DNA from: JADGGM01 sp025449955
GTDB taxonomy: Bacteria; Gemmatimonadota; Gemmatimonadetes; Gemmatimonadales; Gemmatimonadaceae
DNA length: 51,688 nt
Direction of reading: 5' to 3'
NCBI GenBank assembly: GCA_036554285.1
Contig: DATBNO010000052.1
Location: forward strand, 1-51,688
Shown: positions 47,033 through 51,688 of the stretch, piece after piece
Position numbering within the stretch: the stretch's first letter is position 1
Layout of the letters: the number at the start of each line of letters is the position of its first letter
Made by a program: the position numbers and the translations under genes
The notes under the pieces: generated by a model
Seen by the model: only the letters and a program-made list of their open reading frames with translations
Told to the model about the DNA's origin: nothing
Databases searched by the model: none

Positions 47033-47839
47033 ATGGACCGGCACACGGGCGGCGAAATGCCCTTCCTCGATCACCTCGAGGAACTGCGCTGGCGCATCAT
47101 CTGGTCGCTCGCCGCGCTCGTCGTAGGGGTCGGCCTCGCGTTTCTGCTGCTCATGAAAATCGATGTGATCGGGCTCCTCGAGGGCCCGATCAAGCCGTAC
47201 CTGCACGGGCGCAAGCTCGTGTACACGCATCCGGGCGACCCGTTCACGATCGTGCTCAACGCATCGATCGTGTTGGGCATCGTGATCGCGCTGCCGTTCA
47301 TCATCTATCAGATCTGGGCGTTCGTCGCGCCGGCGCTGTACAAGCACGAAAAGAAGCTCGTGATTCCGGTGTTCGCCTTCGCGACCTTCCTGTTCCTGTC
47401 CGGCGTCTGCCTGTCGTTCTTCGTCGTGCTGCCGCTCGCGGTCGAATGGCTGATGAGCTTCCAGACGCAGGCATTGGAGCCGATGATCACGGCCAGCGAG
47501 TACTTCGGTTTCGCGACGAGCATGGCGCTCGCGTTTGGCCTCTGTTTCGAGCTGCCGATCGTGATCCTGGCGCTGGCTGCGTTAGGCATCGTAACGCCGC
47601 AGCTCCTGAACAAGTACCGCCGCCACGCGATCGTGGCGTGCGTGATCATCGGCGCGTTCCTCACGCCCGGTGACCTGGTCTGGACGACCATTGCCATGGC
47701 CGTGCCGCTCTACTTCCTGTACGAGGTGAGCGTGGTGCTCACGTACGGGGTGTACAAGCGGCGGTTGCGGCGCCAGGCCAAACGGGATGCGGAGTCGGCC
47801 GAGGTGGAGGGCGCAGAGCGGCGCGGGGCGACGGCGTGA
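47033..47839 (+). CDS. tatC: Twin-arginine translocase subunit TatC
   Basis: The receptor for twin-arginine signal peptides in the export of folded proteins. The 268-residue product starts MDRHTGGEMPFLDHLEELRWRI, with the conserved FLDHLEELR. Six helices follow, with family motifs PFIIYQIWAFVAPALYKHEK and ITPD-like FLTPGDLVWT. GGAG at 47023-47026 favours ATG 47033 over GTG 47021. tatA/tatB are absent nearby. It overlaps lptD by GTGA. Confidence 0.96.
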   Translation: MDRHTGGEMPFLDHLEELRWRIIWSLAALVVGVGLAFLLLMKIDVIGLLEGPIKPYLHGRKLVYTHPGDPFTIVLNASIVLGIVIALPFIIYQIWAFVAPALYKHEKKLVIPVFAFATFLFLSGVCLSFFVVLPLAVEWLMSFQTQALEPMITASEYFGFATSMALAFGLCFELPIVILALAALGIVTPQLLNKYRRHAIVACVIIGAFLTPGDLVWTTIAMAVPLYFLYEVSVVLTYGVYKRRLRRQAKRDAESAEVEGAERRGATA

Positions 47840-50748
47840 TCCGGCGCACGCTCGCGATGGCGGTCGTGCTCGCCCTTCCGTTAGGCAGCGCGGCGGCGCA
47901 GGGGATCCCCACGAATCCGCCCACGCCGCCGCCCATTTTCCCCGACAGCACGCGGCGTCCCCGCTATCCCGGCGACACGACGCGCGCCGACTCCCTCCAG
48001 GTCAAGAAGGACCTGGTGAAATGGAACGAGCCCGACTCGGTGATGAACGCCCTCATGAGTCGCGCCGGCTACGTCACGACGCGCTACCAGGGCAACACCG
48101 CCGTCTTCAATACGCAAACGCACCAGCTCCGTTTGTCGGGCGCCGGCGCCGTGCAGCGCGAGCAGACGGTGCTCGTGTCGGACACCATCCAGTACAACGA
48201 CTCGTCGCGGATCGTCATCGCGCGCACGGCGGTCAACGACACCACGGTGCTGCGCGACCCCGGCGCCCAAACGTCGGACCTGGTCACCTTGGGCGGCCTC
48301 GAGTACGACATTGCCAATCACAAGGGCATCGCCGACCGCCTAACGACGTCGTCCACGCAGGCGAATCAAACGTGGTATGTGGGCGGACAGCGCGGCGCCG
48401 TGGCCGGCGACACCACGGGACACGGACACAACACGGAGTACGCCATCGACGGATCGGTGACGAGCTGCGATCTCCCCGATCCGCACTATCACTTCGAGTC
48501 CAAGGAAATCAAGATGGTCACGCGCCGGCTGATGGTCGCACGGCCGGCGGTGCTCTACATCCAGGACATTCCCGTCCTCTGGCTGCCGTTCATTTTCCAG
48601 GACATGCGCACCGGACGCCGCAGCGGCATCATCCCGCCGCGCTTCGGGCTCTCGGATATCGTGCGCACGTCCGCGTCGTATCAGCGCGAAGTGGACAATC
48701 TGGGCTACTACTTCGCCATCAACGACTACATGGACGCCACGGCGTCGCTCGACTGGCGGAGCGGCAACAACTCGCAGAACGGCAACCTCGGATGGACGCG
48801 GTGGAACGGTGAATTCGAGTACCGGTGGCTCGACCGGTTTCTCGCGGGACGCATCGGACTCTCGTACTCCACGTTCAGCGATGGCGAAAAGAGCACCAAC
48901 GTCTCGTGGTCGCACCAGCAGCAGTTCTCGCAGAGCAGCAGCCTCAACGCGTCGATCAACTATTCGAGCAACACGACCGCGATTCGCCAGCAGGCATTCA
49001 ACGTGGCGCAGGCCCTCGCCGCCATCGCGTCGGCGGTCAACTTCCAGCAGGCGCTTGGGCCCGCGAACCTGAGCATCGGCGGCACGCGCACGCAGTACAC
49101 GGGACGGAAGGAGATCGACGAGAACTTCCCCAACTTGAGTCTCTCGTCGAAACCGATCGGCGTCGGCTCGTGGTTCCTCTGGTCGCCGCAGCTTTCTGTG
49201 AACAACACCGAGAACTTGAACATGGACGCGGCGCCGTTCGTGTTCACGCCCGGGACTAACGGAGCGGCGTTCGACAGCACCCAGGTGAAGGCGAGCCAGC
49301 GCAACACCACGGCGTCGTTCCAAACGCCGATCCGCATTTTCGGGTTCACGTGGAACAACAGCTTCACGTTGTCCGATAAGCAGAACAACTTTCCGCAGGC
49401 GTTCGACGTGCGCGACTTCAACACCGGTGTGCTGATCACCCGGCGCATGTACGCGCAGAGCTACCTCACCTCCATCGATTGGCAAACGGGCATCAGCTTG
49501 CCGTCGCTCATGCAGAGCACGCTCAAGCTCTCGCCCTTCATCGGGATCGTGAACGCGGACCCGACGAGCGGCTTCTGGGTGCGCAGCCAGCTGAGCGGCG
49601 GCCAGTTCGTGACGCAGTCGAAGACGCTGCAGTACGGCATCTCGAGCGCGCCCACGTTGTTCGGATTCTACCCGGGCTTCGGACCGTTCACGCGCATCCG
49701 GCACTCGATCTCGCCGCGGCTCACCTTCACGTATTCGCCGGCGTCGAATGTGAGCGACGCCTTCCTCGAGGCGCTCAACAAGACGCGCGCGACGTACCTG
49801 GGCGGCTTGCCGCAGGAGAACATGTCGGTGCAGTTGGACCAGGTGATCGAGGCCAAGCTCAAGAGCAAGAACGACACGAACCCAGACGCGGGACAGAAGA
49901 TCAAGCTCCTCGCGCTGAGCCTCGATCCGATCAGCTACGACTTCGAGCGCGCCAAGGCGACGCACGCGTCGGGCTTCAACTCATCGACGTTCGGATATCG
50001 CGTGAGCTCCGATCTGCTGCCGGGATTCGATCTCGCGGTGCAGTACTCGTTGTTCCAGGGCGACCTGCAGAGCGACACGGCGCGGTTCAAGCCGTTCCGA
50101 ACGGGCATCACGGCGTCGTTCACCATCGGCAAGAACAACAACCCGCTCACGGCGCTGTCGAAGATCTTCGGCGGCAACGACTCGACGAACAACAACGCGT
50201 CGTCGCAGGCGCTCAATCAGCAGCCGATTATCGCCGGACCGGGCGGCGTGCGCCAACCGTTAGGCATTCCCACCGGGCAGGGATGGACCGCGTCGTTCCA
50301 GTTTTCCTCGTCACGGAGCCGGCCCATTCCCGGCGCGCGGGTGATCGATCCGCGCGCGACGTGCCAGGTCCTGATCAACGATCCGATCAACTACCAGCGC
50401 TGCCTCGAGACGCCGCAGCCGGCCGACACACTGCAGCAGACGATCGCCGGCGGCGCGCCCTTCGTGACGCCGTCGCTCACGACGCTGCGCGCCAACGCGT
50501 CGTTCAGCCTAACGCCCAAGTGGGCGCTGCAGTGGTCGACGGGCTACGACTTCGTGCTGCACCAGTTCTCCGACCAGGACGTGGGCTTGCAGCGCGACAT
50601 GCACGACTGGCGGGCGATCTTCCACTTCTCGCGCGCACCCAACGGCAACTTCGCGTTCAGCTTCTACATCGCGCTCAAGGCGGAGCCGGATCTCAAGTTC
50701 GACTACAACCGGTCGACGTATCGGCCCCAAGAGGGAAGCGTGCCGTAA
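47836..50748 (+). CDS. lptD: LPS-assembly outer-membrane protein LptD
   Basis: A 970-residue outer-membrane protein. A signal peptide (1-22, ending SAAAQ) is followed by an OstA/LptA-like jellyroll region (about 60-230). The LptD junction CDLPDPHYHFESKEIKMVTR and LYIQDIPVLWLPFIFQD is clear near 215-255. The remaining ~700 residues form a beta-barrel rich in alternating strands. LptD delivers LPS to the outer leaflet with LptE. Extra serine/asparagine-rich loops make it longer than E. coli LptD (~784). Only isolated cysteines are visible (one in SCDLPDPH), so the disulfide pattern differs. GTG start at 47836 is coupled to tatC. Confidence 0.93.
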   Translation: MIRRTLAMAVVLALPLGSAAAQGIPTNPPTPPPIFPDSTRRPRYPGDTTRADSLQVKKDLVKWNEPDSVMNALMSRAGYVTTRYQGNTAVFNTQTHQLRLSGAGAVQREQTVLVSDTIQYNDSSRIVIARTAVNDTTVLRDPGAQTSDLVTLGGLEYDIANHKGIADRLTTSSTQANQTWYVGGQRGAVAGDTTGHGHNTEYAIDGSVTSCDLPDPHYHFESKEIKMVTRRLMVARPAVLYIQDIPVLWLPFIFQDMRTGRRSGIIPPRFGLSDIVRTSASYQREVDNLGYYFAINDYMDATASLDWRSGNNSQNGNLGWTRWNGEFEYRWLDRFLAGRIGLSYSTFSDGEKSTNVSWSHQQQFSQSSSLNASINYSSNTTAIRQQAFNVAQALAAIASAVNFQQALGPANLSIGGTRTQYTGRKEIDENFPNLSLSSKPIGVGSWFLWSPQLSVNNTENLNMDAAPFVFTPGTNGAAFDSTQVKASQRNTTASFQTPIRIFGFTWNNSFTLSDKQNNFPQAFDVRDFNTGVLITRRMYAQSYLTSIDWQTGISLPSLMQSTLKLSPFIGIVNADPTSGFWVRSQLSGGQFVTQSKTLQYGISSAPTLFGFYPGFGPFTRIRHSISPRLTFTYSPASNVSDAFLEALNKTRATYLGGLPQENMSVQLDQVIEAKLKSKNDTNPDAGQKIKLLALSLDPISYDFERAKATHASGFNSSTFGYRVSSDLLPGFDLAVQYSLFQGDLQSDTARFKPFRTGITASFTIGKNNNPLTALSKIFGGNDSTNNNASSQALNQQPIIAGPGGVRQPLGIPTGQGWTASFQFSSSRSRPIPGARVIDPRATCQVLINDPINYQRCLETPQPADTLQQTIAGGAPFVTPSLTTLRANASFSLTPKWALQWSTGYDFVLHQFSDQDVGLQRDMHDWRAIFHFSRAPNGNFAFSFYIALKAEPDLKFDYNRSTYRPQEGSVP

Positions 50749-50752
50749 CAAC

Positions 50753-50784
50753 AGGGAAAAGGGATAAGGGAAAAGGGAGAAGCG
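50753..50784 (+). repeat. Half-arm of the GGGAACAGGG-type repeat
   Basis: After lptD, CAGGGAAAAGGGATAAGGGA and AAAGGGAGAAGCG resemble the left arm of the interspersed element, without a visible inverted partner. The rest of the spacer (50785-50938) carries TTGACG at 50866-50871, but no matching -10 at proper spacing. Confidence 0.45.
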
Positions 50785-50938
50785 AGTGTACAGCGGGGCG
50801 TCCGGCGCGTGTCCACTTGGTTGGACGGCGGAGCGTCGGAAGGCGTGCGTAGGGCGTTGCGATCATTGACGTTGGAGCGAACGCCTCCGTGGGCGCGGTG
50901 CGTGCATCCATTGCGCGTATACCCCGATGGAGTTCGCA

Positions 50939-51688
50939 ATGCGTCGCATGACTCTGTTGGCCGGTGCCGTGGTTGCACTCGCCGCCTGCTCGACTTCCGA
51001 TCGCGTGACGGGAGGTAACGGCAACCTCACGCCACCCTCCAATCTCACATACCAACTCATCCCGAGCGGAAACGCGGACCTTCCCGAGGGGATCGATTTG
51101 CGATGGGATCCGGTGCGCGATCCCAACATCGCGGACTACGCGGTCTTCTCGCGTTCCTCCACGACCGGGACGTGGAACCTGCGCGCGCAGACGACGTCTC
51201 CGTCGTTCGAGGACCTCGGCGCTCCCGACGTGCAGTACTACGTCGCGTCGCAGGCGGCGGACGGGACGATGAGCGCACCGTCGAACACCATCACCGTCGA
51301 CAACACCAACAAGCTGCCACCGCCGTCGGGGCTCGCCGCGATTGCGCTCGACCAGGCGGTACAATTGTCGTGGCTGCCTAACGCACGGGAGGCGAACCCG
51401 TCGGCGTTCAGCTATTACCGTGTGTACTCGACCGTCTACGACGCCGTGCAGAATCTCTGCGACTCGGCGTGGGTGCTCGAGGGGACCACGGTGTCGGAAG
51501 ACTTCATCGCCAGCGGGCTGCCCAACGGCCAGGGCCGCTGCTTCGACGTGAGCGCCATTAGCATCGACGGGCACGAGAGCGATTGGCCGACACCGGTCGC
51601 GGCCACGCCGAGTGCGGCCGCGGGAGACGTCGTGTTGTTCGCGGCTCAGGACTCGCTCCGCAAGAGCGGCTTCGCGTTTGTCTCGTCG
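50939..51688 (+). CDS. Fibronectin-III-like lipoprotein (3' end outside window)
   Basis: The frame is open to the right edge, giving 250 N-terminal residues. A signal with lipobox LAAC (Cys17) starts MRRMTLLAGAVVALAACSTS. Two fibronectin-III-like modules follow, marked by IDLRWDPVRDPNIADYAVFS and VQLSWLPNAREANPSAFSYY with proline-rich junctions (KLPPPSGL). Such repeats are typical of surface-exposed adhesion or carbohydrate-associated proteins; function is unknown. GGAG at 50929-50932 supports ATG 50939. The right-hand end is lost. Confidence 0.85.
   Translation, partial: MRRMTLLAGAVVALAACSTSDRVTGGNGNLTPPSNLTYQLIPSGNADLPEGIDLRWDPVRDPNIADYAVFSRSSTTGTWNLRAQTTSPSFEDLGAPDVQYYVASQAADGTMSAPSNTITVDNTNKLPPPSGLAAIALDQAVQLSWLPNAREANPSAFSYYRVYSTVYDAVQNLCDSAWVLEGTTVSEDFIASGLPNGQGRCFDVSAISIDGHESDWPTPVAATPSAAAGDVVLFAAQDSLRKSGFAFVSS

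Noticed and set aside
48340..49965. A 541-codon minus-strand open frame inside lptD
   Set aside because: Arg- and Glu-rich shadow translation of the LptD barrel; no start signal or homology.

Overview
The window is 51.7 kb of visibly GC-rich bacterial chromosome. Protein genes are packed end to end, all on the + strand except one ABC-transporter permease. No intergenic stretch exceeds about 260 bases, and I found no tRNA, rRNA, CRISPR array, transposase or phage gene. Genes for LptD, BamD, a complete Tol-Pal system, lipoproteins and a Wzi-like barrel make it a diderm with an LPS-type outer membrane. High GC, heavy GTG start use, scattered nucleotide-sugar genes and GGGAACAGGG-rich intergenic repeats suggest Gemmatimonadota to me, but that is an inference from general familiarity, not a test.

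Layout. 1-1965: end of an asparagine-synthase-like gene convergent with a MacB/FtsX permease. 2107-5052: smpB, a cell-wall amidase, pyrD, pyrF, joined by 4-base stop/start overlaps. 5107-8578: alpha-type ribosomal operon rpmJ-rpsM-rpsK-rpsD-rpoA-rplQ-rpmB ending in a clear intrinsic terminator. 8611-13775: gmd, a GDP-sugar reductase and carB. 14033-18721: surface polysaccharide genes (DegT aminotransferase, WbpM/CapD-type dehydratase, Wzi-like barrel). 18725-21348: an unrecognised two-gene membrane locus with paired HLHP motifs. 21499-24741: ugd, UDP-xylose synthase, UDP-glucuronate epimerase. 24776-32483: bamD, nadD, secA, radC, rel. 32694-37029: uvrB, tsaE, tsaB, rimI, ssb. 37154-38500: LysM protein. 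38652-42347: cytochrome-assembly/HemX-like protein, siroheme dehydrogenase, hemA, galE-like. 42344-50748: tolQ-tolR-tolA-tolB-pal-cpoB, tatC, lptD. 50939-end: start of a fibronectin-III-like lipoprotein.

How it fits together. Much of the window builds the envelope: nucleotide-sugar supply (GDP-deoxymannose, UDP-GlcA, UDP-xylose, UDP-GlcNAc-derived sugars), outer-membrane assembly (BamD, LptD), envelope constriction (Tol-Pal-CpoB, amidase) and export (SecA, TatC). These are interleaved with translation, nucleotide, heme, stringent-response and DNA-repair genes. No glycosyltransferase, flippase or polymerase gene accompanies the sugar genes.

Most striking signal. The heptamer GTTAGGC/GCCTAAC occurs about 69 times by hand count, against roughly 6 expected from base composition. 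It is spread through nearly all genes and is read in four different dipeptide contexts (Leu-Gly, Val-Arg, Pro-Asn, Leu-Thr), so the constraint appears to act on DNA rather than protein. Density and dispersion resemble DNA-uptake sequences or Chi/architecture-type motifs. A second repeat family, long inverted-repeat intergenic elements, has two full copies and two half-arms here.
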